DNA of 64,000 bases from UBA2336 sp964404445 (lineage in GTDB: Bacteria; Bacteroidota; Bacteroidia; Cytophagales; Cyclobacteriaceae), in NCBI GenBank assembly GCA_964404445.1, contig CAYOJW010000002.1, positions 1-64,000 on the forward strand. The letters are read 5' to 3'. The translations under genes and the position numbers were made by a program. Each line of letters starts with the position of its first letter. Position 1 is the stretch's first letter. Positions 35,879 to 44,763 of the stretch are shown piece after piece. Below the pieces are notes generated by a model, which did no database searches, was not told the origin of the DNA, and saw nothing but the letters and a program-made list of their open reading frames with translations.

Positions 35879-36472
35879 TTACTGTAACGTTATCTTCGGT
35901 TCGATAACGTTCATCAGCAAAGCTAATGAATCGTTGAGATTTAGGGTATGCGTTGGAATGATAATATCAGGATTAACCGGAATTTCATAAGCGGAATCAA
36001 TTCCGGTGAAGTTCCTGATCTCACCCGCCCGCGCTTTTTTATATAATCCTTTCACATCGCGCTGTTCGCATACCTCCAACGGGGTATCTACAAATACTTC
36101 AATGTACTGATCTCTACCAACAATAGCCTTCACCTGATCGCGGTCGGCTTGAAATGGTGAAATAAAGGCCGATAATACAATTATACCCGAGTCGAGCATG
36201 AGTTTGCTCACCTCGCCTATCCTGCGGATGTTCTCGATACGGTCGGCATCGGTAAACGAAAGGTCTTTATTAATGCCTGCGCGGATGTTGTCGCCATCTA
36301 ACAAATAGGTTTTAAAGCCTTTTTCATGCAACAAGGCTTCTAACTGAACGGCCAATGTAGATTTACCCGAACCGGACAAACCGGTAAACCAAATCAGTTT
36401 AGCATTTTGCGCCAACAACTGCTGCCGGTTAGCCTGGCTGACTTTGGTTTGTATCGGATGGATGTTGTTCAA
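35879..36472 (-). CDS. cysC: Adenylylsulfate kinase CysC
   Basis: A 197-residue APS kinase. The P-loop is GLSGSGKST at 31-39, followed by LLDGDNIRAGINKDLSFTDA, ENIRRIGEVSKLM and SAFISPFQADRD. It phosphorylates APS to PAPS. No PAPS reductase (CysH) or sulfite reductase was seen in the window, which with CysQ points toward sulfotransferase use of PAPS, although reductive assimilation genes could be elsewhere. It is the first gene of the sulfate group, 84 bp after the membrane-protein gene. Confidence 0.94.
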   Translation of the reverse strand: MNNIHPIQTKVSQANRQQLLAQNAKLIWFTGLSGSGKSTLAVQLEALLHEKGFKTYLLDGDNIRAGINKDLSFTDADRIENIRRIGEVSKLMLDSGIIVLSAFISPFQADRDQVKAIVGRDQYIEVFVDTPLEVCEQRDVKGLYKKARAGEIRNFTGIDSAYEIPVNPDIIIPTHTLNLNDSLALLMNVIEPKITLQ

Positions 36473-36556
36473 TTCTTCTATTATCTATTTATCGTAGCGA
36501 AATCAATGATTAGATCAAAACTGGACGAAATGCCCTACAAATAAAAGCCTAACCCG

Positions 36557-37123
36557 TTACGACAGTTCACGTAAATTATTCTTTAGACTTGGATTTTTTT
36601 CTATTCTGTCAACCAGTTTACCAACCCTTTCAAAATCCTGTTTGTTTTTTATAACATAATTAATTGAAACTAATTTACCGTTATGTTCAAACTCGATTTG
36701 ATTATTACCACCGTGGTGAATACCATAAAACTCTCTTGGCATACCCAAATACTCGTTCACGTATATTATCAGGTTGGTAAGGTCAGTATAAGGAATCCTG
36801 ACATCCCTGATTTCTAAATACTGGTCAGCAATTACAAGGTTAGCTTTTCGCTCACCATAAGCTGATATTCCCATATACTTATCGTCATACAGCTTTATAC
36901 CGAGTATTGTAATCGAAAGGGTTATTGCCGTTTTTAATCCAACTAACGGAAATTCAATAAAAAATAATACCCAAAGACCTGCAATGGCTCCAAAAATTGA
37001 GAAATTATATATTAAGCGCTTTTTGCTTTTCTCTTTTGTTTTCTCAAAAATGCTGGTACGAAACTCTTCCACGTGAGTTACATTACTAATAAATAGCCGG
37101 GAATTTGTTTGGGTTCGACTCAC
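36557..37123 (-). CDS. Membrane protein of unknown function
   Basis: A protein of up to 188 residues that I do not recognise. It has two adjacent hydrophobic helices (LIYNFSIFGAIAGLWVLFFI and LVGLKTAITLSITILGIKLY) and then a soluble C-terminal part with a PH-like look (ANLVIADQYLEIRDVRIPYTD). The ATG at 37123 overlaps the E1 gene by 38 bp; a GTG at 37072 just after the E1 stop is an alternative start. It is visibly AT-rich compared with the flanking E1 and cysC genes, which may mean separate acquisition. Confidence 0.6.
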   Translation of the reverse strand: MSRTQTNSRLFISNVTHVEEFRTSIFEKTKEKSKKRLIYNFSIFGAIAGLWVLFFIEFPLVGLKTAITLSITILGIKLYDDKYMGISAYGERKANLVIADQYLEIRDVRIPYTDLTNLIIYVNEYLGMPREFYGIHHGGNNQIEFEHNGKLVSINYVIKNKQDFERVGKLVDRIEKNPSLKNNLRELS

Positions 37124-39497
37124 GCATCATGGCATAAACTTTCTCAAAAATTTCTTCGGCATTGGGCTTGGTAAAATAATCACCGTCAGACGCATACGCT
37201 GGCCGGTGTTCTTTAGCCGGAATGGTTACAGGCACGGCATCTAAATATTGAAATGCCTGCTGCTCTTCCAATACTTTCTGCATCATATACGCGGTAGCTC
37301 CGCCTGGTACATCTTCATCGGCAAATACTACACGGTTGGTTTTCTTTACCGAAACGGCAATTACATGATGAATATCGAACGGCAATAAAGTTTGCACGTC
37401 AATCACCTCGCACGAAATACCAAACTCCTGCAAGTCTTCGGCTGCCTGCATTACCACACGACACATCGAACCATACGTTACAATGGTAACATCGTTTCCT
37501 TCGCGTAGAATATCAGGCTTGCCTAACGGAATGGTAAATTCTCCGATATTATCGGGCAGTTGTTCCTTTAACCGGTAACCATTCAGACATTCGATAATAA
37601 TCGCGGTATCGTCTGACTTCAATAACGTATTATAAAATCCTGCGGCTTGTGTCATGTTACGCGGAACAAGAATATAGATTCCGCGTAAGCTGTGCAGCAT
37701 CATCCCGATAGGTGAACCGGCATGCCACACGCCTTCTAACCGATGCCCGCGTGTGCGGATAATAACAGGAGCCTTTTGTCCGCCTTTGGTGCGATATTGC
37801 AAACACGCGAGGTCATCGCTCATAATCTGCAAGGCATACAACAGGTAATCAAGGTATTGGATTTCGGCAATCGGGCGCAAGCCCCGCAACGCTGTACCAA
37901 TACCCTGACCGAGAATGGTGCATTCGCGGATTCCGGTATCGGTTACGCGCAATTCGCCAAACTTTGCCTGCAAACCTGCAAAGCCCTGGTTTACATCGCC
38001 AATCCTGCCCACATCTTCACCAAAGGCAAATACTTTCGGATCGCGGGCAAGTGCAGCCGTAAAGCACGCCTGCAATAACTCGCGGCCATCTACCTGCTGT
38101 GAATCATCACCATACTGAGGGCTGATCTCTTCAACTTTTAAAGCCGACAATTCCGACTCGCTGTATAAATGAGAACTGTAACGGTCGTGATTCTTATGCT
38201 CTACGTCTTTAATCCAGTCGATTAGTTGCTGGCGTGCCTCGCCTTCTTCATCGCGCATTAACCGGAGGCTTCGCTTGGCGGCCTTCACACAATCCATGCG
38301 GATCGGGTTAAGGGTAGTGCGCAACGTTTCTTTGATCTCGGTAATAGCTTCGCTGTGCCGGCTTTCTTGAATGGTCTGTTCCAAAATACCGATCACCGAT
38401 TTAAAATCTTTTTGAATATCGGTGTTAAACGCCTTCCATGCCCTGTCTTTTGCTTCGCGTGCAGCTTGTTTGGCTTCTTTCTCAATTTCATCGACTTCTT
38501 CGGGCAATACCAGCACATCGTTGATGATCCACTCGCGCATCTTCAACAAACAATCGTGCGCGGCCTCCCACGCTAACCGTTCTTTTGATTTATACCGTTC
38601 GTGCGAACCCGATGTTGAGTGGCCTTGCGGCTGGGTTACCTCCTCTACGTGCAACAACACCGGAACGTGTTCGTCCCGGCAAATTTTTTCAGCTTTTTGA
38701 TAAGCCGCCAGCAGACCGGGGTAATCCCATCCTTTTGCCGTGATGATCTCAATGCCCTTTTCATTTTCCGATCTGCGGAAGCCTTCCAATACTTTTGATA
38801 TGTTGCTTTTGGTTGTGTGGTACTCGGCCGGAACGGAAATACCATAACCATCATCCCACACCGAAATTAACATCGGTACTTGTAACACCCCACTGGCATT
38901 GATGGCTTCGTAAAACATCCCTTCCGATGTTGAGGCATTACCAATCGTACCAAAGGCTATTTCGTTTCCGTTCACGGAAAGATTTGTAAACTGTTTTAAA
39001 TCGGGATTATTGCGAAACAATTTTGACGCATAGGCCATACCCAGCAAACGCGGCATCTGCGCGGCTGTGGGCGAAATATCGGCACTGCTGTTTTTTTGTT
39101 TGGTGAGGTCTTTTAACAAGCCCTTTTCATCGAGCATACGGGTAGCATAGTGCCCGGTCATTAACCTGCCTGCAGTGGCCGGTTCGGCATCAATATCGGT
39201 GTGCGCATACAACTGTGCGAAAAACTGTTGCACTGTTAATTCGCCAATGGCAAACATAAAGGTTTGATCACGGTAGTATCCTGAACGGAAATCGCCATGC
39301 TTAAACACCCTGGCCATGGCAATCTGGGCAAGCTCTTTTCCATCGCCAAAAATGCCAAACTTGGCCTTGCCCATAAACACCTCTTTGCGGCCTAACAAAC
39401 TTGCCTCGCGGCTTTCCCAGGCAAGTCGGTAATCTGCGAGAATTTCCTTCACCTTAGCCTGCGAAAACTTCACTTTCGTTTCTTTTGTCGTACTCAT
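37086..39497 (-). CDS. Fused alpha-beta 2-oxoacid dehydrogenase E1
   Basis: An 803-residue thiamine-diphosphate dehydrogenase with alpha and beta parts in one chain. The alpha half (about 1-410) has the ThDP motif region GNASTSEGMFYEAINASG and ISVWDDGYGISVPA. The beta half starts near 450 with DPKVFAFGEDVGRIGDVNQG and continues with LRVTDTGIRE, HRLEGVWHAGSP and the C-terminal transketolase domain (VVFADEDVPGGATAYM). Bacteroidota often encode this fused E1 for branched-chain or pyruvate-type substrates; the exact 2-oxoacid is not certain. It faces alanine dehydrogenase across a shared promoter region. Confidence 0.88.
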   Translation of the reverse strand: MSTTKETKVKFSQAKVKEILADYRLAWESREASLLGRKEVFMGKAKFGIFGDGKELAQIAMARVFKHGDFRSGYYRDQTFMFAIGELTVQQFFAQLYAHTDIDAEPATAGRLMTGHYATRMLDEKGLLKDLTKQKNSSADISPTAAQMPRLLGMAYASKLFRNNPDLKQFTNLSVNGNEIAFGTIGNASTSEGMFYEAINASGVLQVPMLISVWDDGYGISVPAEYHTTKSNISKVLEGFRRSENEKGIEIITAKGWDYPGLLAAYQKAEKICRDEHVPVLLHVEEVTQPQGHSTSGSHERYKSKERLAWEAAHDCLLKMREWIINDVLVLPEEVDEIEKEAKQAAREAKDRAWKAFNTDIQKDFKSVIGILEQTIQESRHSEAITEIKETLRTTLNPIRMDCVKAAKRSLRLMRDEEGEARQQLIDWIKDVEHKNHDRYSSHLYSESELSALKVEEISPQYGDDSQQVDGRELLQACFTAALARDPKVFAFGEDVGRIGDVNQGFAGLQAKFGELRVTDTGIRECTILGQGIGTALRGLRPIAEIQYLDYLLYALQIMSDDLACLQYRTKGGQKAPVIIRTRGHRLEGVWHAGSPIGMMLHSLRGIYILVPRNMTQAAGFYNTLLKSDDTAIIIECLNGYRLKEQLPDNIGEFTIPLGKPDILREGNDVTIVTYGSMCRVVMQAAEDLQEFGISCEVIDVQTLLPFDIHHVIAVSVKKTNRVVFADEDVPGGATAYMMQKVLEEQQAFQYLDAVPVTIPAKEHRPAYASDGDYFTKPNAEEIFEKVYAMMRESNPNKFPAIY

Positions 39498-39534
39498 GTA
39501 ATTAGGTTACGTGAAACAGAATTCCCATTCCGCC

Positions 39535-39542
39535 CAAAAATA
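39535..39542 (-). promoter_or_regulatory. -7 box candidate for the E1 gene
   Basis: Minus-strand TATTTTTG matches the TAnnTTTG consensus about 38 nt before the E1 ATG at 39497. The expected -33 TTTG is only weakly present. Confidence 0.4.
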
Positions 39543-39589
39543 GCCATTTACCTTAAAAATAAATAACATTTAACCCGTAAGACGCCAGG

Positions 39590-39619
39590 TTGACTATTGA
39601 TTATTGCCCATTATCTTTG
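39590..39619 (+). promoter_or_regulatory. Bacteroidota promoter for alanine dehydrogenase
   Basis: TTG at 39590-39592 and TATCTTTG at 39612-39619 are 19 nt apart, fitting the Bacteroidota -33 TTTG / -7 TAnnTTTG pattern. Transcription would start near 39626, some 20 nt before the ATG at 39646. This supports the 39646 start over the upstream in-frame codon at 39604. Confidence 0.6.
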
Positions 39620-39645
39620 CTGCCTGTTTAAAACGATTGATAGTT

Positions 39646-40758
39646 ATGATTATAGGCGTACCGAAAGAAATAAAAAATAATGAAAACCGCGTAGCCCTTA
39701 CCCCTGCCGGTGCACAAGAGCTTGTAAAACGTGGGCATACTGTATATATCCAAAAAAATGCAGGTACCGATAGCGGTTTCAGCGATGAAGAGTATGTAAA
39801 AGCCGGAGGTAAAATTTTGGCTACGGCCGAAGAAGTGTTCAGCCTTGCTGAAATGATCATGAAGGTAAAAGAGCCGATCGAACAAGAGTATAAGCTCATT
39901 AAAAAAGATCAATTAGTCTTTACCTACTTCCACTTTGCTTCGTACGAGCCGTTAACCAAAGCCATGATTGCTTCGGGTGCAGTATGCCTTGCGTACGAAA
40001 CGGTTGAGCGTGAAGACAGAAGCCTGCCATTGCTGATACCGATGAGTGAAGTAGCAGGACGTATGTCGATACAGGAAGGCGCTAAATATTTAGAGAAACC
40101 CTTAAAAGGAAGAGGTATTTTATTAGGCGGTGTACCGGGTGTGAAACCCGCTAAAGTATTGGTATTGGGTGCAGGTATTGTCGGTACGCATGCTGCAAAA
40201 ATTGCTGCCGGTATGGGCGCTGATGTTACCATCGTTGATGTAAACCTCAACCGCTTACGTTATTTAGATGATGTAATGCCGAAAAACGTTCACACGATGG
40301 TATCGAACGAATACAGCATACGTGAAATGGTGAAAGACCACGATTTGATTGTAGGCGCTGTATTGATACCCGGAGCTAAAGCACCCAAACTCGTAACACG
40401 CGACATGCTTAAAACCATGCGTCCCGGAACGGTGCTGGTCGATGTGGCTGTTGACCAGGGCGGTTGTATCGAAACGTGTACCCCCACTACGCATGAAAAT
40501 CCAACATTCATTATTGATGATGTGGTACACTATTGCGTGGCCAATATGCCCGGTGCAGTACCCTATACATCAACCCTTGCCTTAACCAACGCTACCCTGC
40601 CGTATGCCGTACGGTTGGCTAACTACGGCTGGAAACAAGCCTGCCGCGATAATGCCGATCTGAAAAAAGGATTGAACGTTATTAACGGTGAAGTGGTATA
40701 TAAAGGTGTGGCCGATGCCTTCGGGTTGCCGTTGAGTGATGTGGAGAAGTTTTTATAA
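39646..40758 (+). CDS. ald: Alanine dehydrogenase
   Basis: A 370-residue NAD-dependent alanine dehydrogenase. I chose the ATG at 39646 (MIIGVPKEIKNNENRVALTP), the invariant family start; the frame is open further upstream. Visible motifs are ENRVALTPAGAQEL (substrate Arg), YFHFASYEPLT (His), the Rossmann loop VLVLGAGIVGTHAAKIA and VDVAVDQGGCIETCTPTTHE with the active-site Asp/His. It interconverts L-alanine and pyruvate. It is monocistronic by context, with a good promoter. Confidence 0.95.
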   Translation: MIIGVPKEIKNNENRVALTPAGAQELVKRGHTVYIQKNAGTDSGFSDEEYVKAGGKILATAEEVFSLAEMIMKVKEPIEQEYKLIKKDQLVFTYFHFASYEPLTKAMIASGAVCLAYETVEREDRSLPLLIPMSEVAGRMSIQEGAKYLEKPLKGRGILLGGVPGVKPAKVLVLGAGIVGTHAAKIAAGMGADVTIVDVNLNRLRYLDDVMPKNVHTMVSNEYSIREMVKDHDLIVGAVLIPGAKAPKLVTRDMLKTMRPGTVLVDVAVDQGGCIETCTPTTHENPTFIIDDVVHYCVANMPGAVPYTSTLALTNATLPYAVRLANYGWKQACRDNADLKKGLNVINGEVVYKGVADAFGLPLSDVEKFL

Positions 40759-40763
40759 GTAAA

Positions 40764-40783
40764 TAGTTGTTGGTTGCTCGTTG
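40764..40783 (+). repeat. Left copy of a 20-nt repeat flanking the M23 gene
   Basis: TAGTTGTTGGTTGCTCGTTG. The reverse complement of 41453-41472 is TAGTTGTTGGTTGTTCGTTG, identical at 19 of 20 positions. The two copies flank the M23 peptidase gene in inverted orientation. Confidence 0.75.
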
Positions 40784-40814
40784 TTAGTTGATTGCGAATA
40801 AGTTTCACTGGACA

Positions 40815-41339
40815 ATGAGACAGACATCTAACAAAAGAAAATTTGGACTTGGACTTTTCATGGTATTAGTCGTAGGGTTAATAATCCCTCAGAGTTTTGA
40901 AAATCCAGTTGACAAGGCTGACAAAAACAGTTATAACTCAAAATCATTTTGGTTTTATCCCTGGGGCAAATCAGGGACACACAAGGGTGTTGACATTTTT
41001 GCAAAAGAAGGTACAACCGTTAAATCATCGACAGGTGGACTCGTAATTTTCAAAGGAGAAATCGAGCGCGGTGGAAAAGTGGTTTTAATCGTTGGGCCAA
41101 AATGGAGACTTCATTATTATGCTCACTTGAGAGACATTGAGACCGGATTTTTCTCATGGACAAGCAAAGGTGGAAAAATCGGAACAGTTGGAACTACTGG
41201 GAATGCTAAGGGAAAATCCCCTCACCTACATTACTCAATAATTACAATGATTCCGTACCCATGGAGAATTGATAGTGACAAACAAGGATGGAAAAAGATG
41301 TTTTATTTAAATCCTATCTCCTATTTAGAGAACAATTAA
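40815..41339 (+). CDS. M23-family metallopeptidase
   Basis: About 174 residues from the ATG at 40815 (MRQTSNKRKFGLG). The N terminus has one hydrophobic segment (FGLGLFMVLVVGLIIPQSF), a signal anchor or signal peptide. The LytM domain has the zinc ligands in GTHKGVDIFA (H and D) and the HxH in KSPHLHYSI, with LHYYAHLRDI between. It would cut peptidoglycan cross-links or related peptides in the periplasm. It is more AT-rich than its neighbours and is bracketed by inverted 20-nt repeats, suggesting cassette-like insertion. Confidence 0.85.
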   Translation: MRQTSNKRKFGLGLFMVLVVGLIIPQSFENPVDKADKNSYNSKSFWFYPWGKSGTHKGVDIFAKEGTTVKSSTGGLVIFKGEIERGGKVVLIVGPKWRLHYYAHLRDIETGFFSWTSKGGKIGTVGTTGNAKGKSPHLHYSIITMIPYPWRIDSDKQGWKKMFYLNPISYLENN

Positions 41340-41434
41340 TAGACGTAAAACCAATCCACAACAAAGTCTATAATCCCATTTGTTCTTTTATTTTTAATTG
41401 ATGAGAAGATTTACAGTTTATAGCTAATAATTGA

Positions 41435-41472
41435 TAGTTGTTGGCTATCGGACAACGAACAACCAACAACTA
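41435..41472. repeat. Hairpin repeat, right copy flanking the M23 gene
   Basis: TAGTTGTTGG (41435-41444) and CCAACAACTA (41463-41472) form a perfect 10-bp stem with an 18-nt loop. Positions 41453-41472 are the inverted partner of 40764-40783. It lies between the M23 stop and the HsdR_N-like stop, so it could also serve as a terminator, but no T-run follows. Confidence 0.65.
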
Positions 41473-41475
41473 AAC

Positions 41476-41922
41476 TCACATCGGATACTCCGGAAAGTTC
41501 TTCAACAGTTGTACCGTAGCAACATCCTGTTGTACTTCGTAGCATATATGTTTTAACCCGTTTGTTACGGCAATAAACTTTGCCTTGTACTGTTGGTTGT
41601 ACACCGAAGCCTGCATGACTGTTTTTTGATCGAGCGTTATATCGGGCGATTTACATTCTACCAACAACCAGGGGCTTCCTGTCCGGTCATACACCGTAAC
41701 ATCCGAACGTTTTTGCAAGCCATTGTACGACAGGCCGCTTTCTATTTTAATCAATGCTTTGGGGTAGCCCAACCCGTTTATGAAAAAGTGAACAATGTGC
41801 TGGCGCACCCACTCTTCGGGCGTTAGTGCAACACGCTTTTTCCGAATCACATCAAAAATCCATAACTTGCCTTCAGCTTTACCGATTTGATAGTCGAACT
41901 CCGGCAGATCAAGCTTAACCAT
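41476..41922 (-). CDS. HsdR N-terminal-like PD-(D/E)xK nuclease domain protein
   Basis: About 148 residues from the ATG at 41922 (MVKLDLPEFDYQI). The longer open frame upstream would overlap the divergent AMP nucleosidase gene and looks like antisense noise. The nuclease-fold motif is RSDVTVYDRTGSPWLLVECK, with D and E-x-K in place. It resembles the stand-alone HsdR_N domain proteins common in Bacteroidota; no HsdM or HsdS occurs nearby, so it is not a restriction system. Its function is unknown. Confidence 0.75.
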   Translation of the reverse strand: MVKLDLPEFDYQIGKAEGKLWIFDVIRKKRVALTPEEWVRQHIVHFFINGLGYPKALIKIESGLSYNGLQKRSDVTVYDRTGSPWLLVECKSPDITLDQKTVMQASVYNQQYKAKFIAVTNGLKHICYEVQQDVATVQLLKNFPEYPM

Positions 41923-41940
41923 TCCGTAAAGTAACGAAAC

Positions 41941-42711
41941 ATGAAGACAAAAAAAGAAATTGTAGAAAACTGGCTGCCACGCTATACCGGCCAGTCGTTG
42001 GATCAATTCGGAAAGTACATCCTCCTCACCAACTTCGATAATTATGTACGCCTTTTTGCCGAATGGCATAATGTGCCGGTTATCGGGTTAGACCGTGCCT
42101 TTCGCAGTGCAACTGCCGAAGGTATCACCATCATTAACTTTGGCATGGGCAGCCCGAATGCCGCCACTATGATGGACTGCCTCAGCGCCATCCAGCCAAA
42201 AGCCGCTTTGTTTTTGGGCAAATGCGGTGGACTTAAACAGAAAAACGACATCGGTGATTTGATTTTACCCATTGCCGCCATTCGCGGTGAAGGAACCTCG
42301 AACGACTACTTCCCTGCCGAAGTGCCATCGTTACCGTCTTTCGCTTTGCAGAAAGCAATTTCTACCACTATTCGTGATCATAACCAGGATTACTGGACGG
42401 GCACTGTTTACACCACTAACCGCAGGGTTTGGGAATGGGACGAAGAGTTTAAAGCATATCTCAGGAAAATCCGCGCCCAGGCGGTTGATATGGAAACAGC
42501 CACGATTTTTACTACGGCTTTCGCCAATAAAATTCCGGCCGGTGCTTTGTTACTTGTATCGGATCAGCCCATGACACCCGAAGGCGTTAAAACCGAAGTA
42601 AGCGACACCAGCGTAACAAAAAACTATGTTGAGCAACACTTGCGCATTGGTATTGAATCGCTGAAGCAACTAATCAACAACGGAATGACCGTAAAACATT
42701 TGCAGTATTAA
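41941..42711 (+). CDS. amn: AMP nucleosidase
   Basis: A 256-residue nucleoside phosphorylase-fold protein of the short AMP nucleosidase type. Motifs are ITIINFGMGSPNAATMMDC, ALFLGKCGGLKQKNDIGDLI and the catalytic-region AQAVDMETATIFTTAF with the ribose-binding ME and the later SDQPMTPEG. It hydrolyses AMP to adenine and ribose-5-phosphate. It is divergent from the HsdR_N-like gene with an 18-bp gap, and its 3' end overlaps the convergent MFS gene by 4 bp. Confidence 0.9.
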   Translation: MKTKKEIVENWLPRYTGQSLDQFGKYILLTNFDNYVRLFAEWHNVPVIGLDRAFRSATAEGITIINFGMGSPNAATMMDCLSAIQPKAALFLGKCGGLKQKNDIGDLILPIAAIRGEGTSNDYFPAEVPSLPSFALQKAISTTIRDHNQDYWTGTVYTTNRRVWEWDEEFKAYLRKIRAQAVDMETATIFTTAFANKIPAGALLLVSDQPMTPEGVKTEVSDTSVTKNYVEQHLRIGIESLKQLINNGMTVKHLQY

Positions 42712-44027
42712 TTTACCGCAAGTGTTTTACTTCGTCTGAACGTAATGTAAAGTGCGATAAATCCCAGCACGAAGAAAACGATCAGCGACAGCACCGAGTT
42801 TTTCATCCCGAGCCACTCGTCAATAAAACCAAAGGTAAAAATGCCGATCACCACGGCAATTTTTTCGGTAACATCGTAAAAGCTAAAGAACGATGCCGTA
42901 TCGTTGGTAACCGGCATCAGCTTGCTGTATGTACTGCGACTAAGCGATTGTATTCCTCCCATCACCAGGCCAACGCCAACAGCCAATACATAAAAGTAAT
43001 ATTGCACATCATGATCCGACTCCTTTAACGCAGCCATGATGTACGCGGCCACGCACAATACAATCCACAACAACACAACGCCCATCAATACCTGGAGGTT
43101 GCCATACCTGCCCGACAACTTCGACATAACAAATGCCCCGGCAATGGCTACTAATTGAATAATCACAACCGTTAAGATCAGGCTTGTTGTGGGCAGACCC
43201 AGCATTTTACTGCCAAACATGGTAGCCGCCAGCATTACGGTTTGTACGCCCATGTTATAAAAAAAGAACGCGACTAAATACCACTTGAGTACGCTCATCT
43301 GGCGCACCTGCCGCCATACCTTACCTAATTCAATAAACCCGGCTGTTAAAAAGCCGTAACTGAATTTTTCTTCGGATGGTTTATTCGCAGGCAGGTACCT
43401 GAACGTAATTTGCGCAAACCCGATCCACCACAACCCCACCAACAAAAATGTAATGAGTGCGCCAGAGGTGCTATCGCCTTTTGAATTGAAATAAACTACC
43501 AGTCCGAAGCCAACCAATTGCAGCAACACACTGCCAAAGTACCCCATAGCATAACCCCGTGCGCTAATCTTGTCGCGGTCTTCGGGTGCGGCAATTTCGG
43601 GGAGGTACGAATTATAAAAAACCAATCCACCGGCATAGCCGATCACTGCAAAAATAAAACAGGTAATACCCCAGCCAACGTTCTCGCCCCGAAACCAAAA
43701 CATACCCATACAAGCCAATCCACCAACGATGGTGAAAAACTGCATAAACTTCTTTTTATTTCCCTGACTGTCGGCAATGGATGATAGGATAGGCAATAAA
43801 AGCCCGATGAACAGGTAAGCAAACGCGAGAGCGAAATCGTAGAGTGCCGAGTTTTTAAACACAAAGCCCAGAAACGGAACGGTATCTTCGCCATACGCAG
43901 CTTTGGTAACGGAAAGAAAATAAATCGGAAAAAACGTAGTGGTGATCACTAAGTTATAGACAGAATTCGCCCAGTCGTACATACACCAGGCCTTTACTGT
44001 TTTGGGGTTGTTATAGGTTAACTGCAT
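42708..44027 (-). CDS. UMF1/Atg22-like MFS transporter
   Basis: A 439-residue transporter with about twelve membrane helices. The opening KAWCMYDWANSVYNLVITTTFFPIYF is characteristic of the UMF1/Atg22-like MFS group (DWANS motif). GLVMGGIQSLSRSTYSKLMP in the second half is also typical. The transported compound is unknown. The two halves and a central loop (RYLPANKPSEEKFSYG) are complete, so it seems intact. Confidence 0.87.
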   Translation of the reverse strand: MQLTYNNPKTVKAWCMYDWANSVYNLVITTTFFPIYFLSVTKAAYGEDTVPFLGFVFKNSALYDFALAFAYLFIGLLLPILSSIADSQGNKKKFMQFFTIVGGLACMGMFWFRGENVGWGITCFIFAVIGYAGGLVFYNSYLPEIAAPEDRDKISARGYAMGYFGSVLLQLVGFGLVVYFNSKGDSTSGALITFLLVGLWWIGFAQITFRYLPANKPSEEKFSYGFLTAGFIELGKVWRQVRQMSVLKWYLVAFFFYNMGVQTVMLAATMFGSKMLGLPTTSLILTVVIIQLVAIAGAFVMSKLSGRYGNLQVLMGVVLLWIVLCVAAYIMAALKESDHDVQYYFYVLAVGVGLVMGGIQSLSRSTYSKLMPVTNDTASFFSFYDVTEKIAVVIGIFTFGFIDEWLGMKNSVLSLIVFFVLGFIALYITFRRSKTLAVN

Positions 44028-44165
44028 AGGTAAAACCCTGCCAAGATAGGAAATGGAGTGAGAAATCCGATAGCATGGCTTTTGTAAGCTGACTGTATGG
44101 GGCTAAAGCAAGAAGCCGATCTGAATTTATTTGATACAAAGCTTTACAATATTGTGGCACATAGC

Positions 44166-44473
44166 TTATTTTTTCCAGTTCTCAATGTTAATTCCTTGAA
44201 TGGACTCGTAATGCCTTTCGTTATTTGTTATTAATGTCAACTCATTTTCAATAGCGATTCCTGCAATTAAAATGTCGGATGTTCCAATAGTAATTCCTTT
44301 TAGTCGCAAATCTGCATACACATCTCCAGATATTTTCGCGGACTCTTCTGATATGTGAATGATTGTATTATTGTTAACAAACTCTTCAAATACTCATTGA
44401 AACGACCAACTATTCTTTGATCACCCTTAAAATAGAAGGATAAAATATCGGTATCAACAATAGATCCTGTCAC
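44166..44473 (-). pseudogene. VapC-like PIN toxin with internal deletion
   Basis: Read on the minus strand, a GTG at 44473 begins VTGSIVDTDILSFYFKGDQR then IVGRFNEY, a VapC N terminus. Near 44390 the homology jumps frame to FEEFVNNNTIIHISEESAKI and continues with LRLKGITIGTSDILIAGIAI then ELTLITNNERHYESIQG and a stop at 44166. In normal VapC proteins roughly 30-40 residues, including the central acidic residue, separate these parts. The gene is therefore deleted as well as frameshifted and should be non-functional. It starts 2 bp after the antitoxin stop. Confidence 0.8.
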
Positions 44474-44475
44474 GA

Positions 44476-44706
44476 TTAATTAAGTTGCCTATCGTTTGCT
44501 CTATTGTCGTGAAGGTTATCTGTCATTTCTGTAAAAAAGTCGTTATCCAGATCTTTCCAGATTCCCGCGAGTTTTAAGGTCTTGCCTTTTGATTTAAGTT
44601 GGCTCTCAATTTCACTCAACAGGTTATTTATTTCAGTCAGTTTATCTGCCGATAACTGCTGAAGTTTTTCAATCAAACTGTTCCTAAGTCGATTTTTTAC
44701 ATTCAT
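44476..44706 (-). CDS. Small antitoxin-like protein (VapB partner)
   Basis: A 76-residue protein, mostly helical (SLIEKLQQLSADKLTEINNL, LLSEIESQLKSKG), ending IWKDLDNDFFTEMTDNLHDN. The C-terminal W-D-DFF-like segment is common in antitoxins that wrap PIN toxins. Directly after it lies the disrupted VapC-like gene, so it is most likely the surviving antitoxin of a degraded toxin-antitoxin pair. Confidence 0.65.
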   Translation of the reverse strand: MNVKNRLRNSLIEKLQQLSADKLTEINNLLSEIESQLKSKGKTLKLAGIWKDLDNDFFTEMTDNLHDNRANDRQLN

Positions 44707-44763
44707 AAGTCAAATGTAAAAAAAAAATCCGAAATGCTAAATTAGCCTTAACTTAGAACATCT

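Noticed and set aside
41476..42069. HsdR_N-like protein as part of a type I restriction system
   Set aside because: Only the single nuclease-like domain is present, with no HsdM, HsdS or helicase part nearby; the upstream extension overlaps the divergent amn gene.
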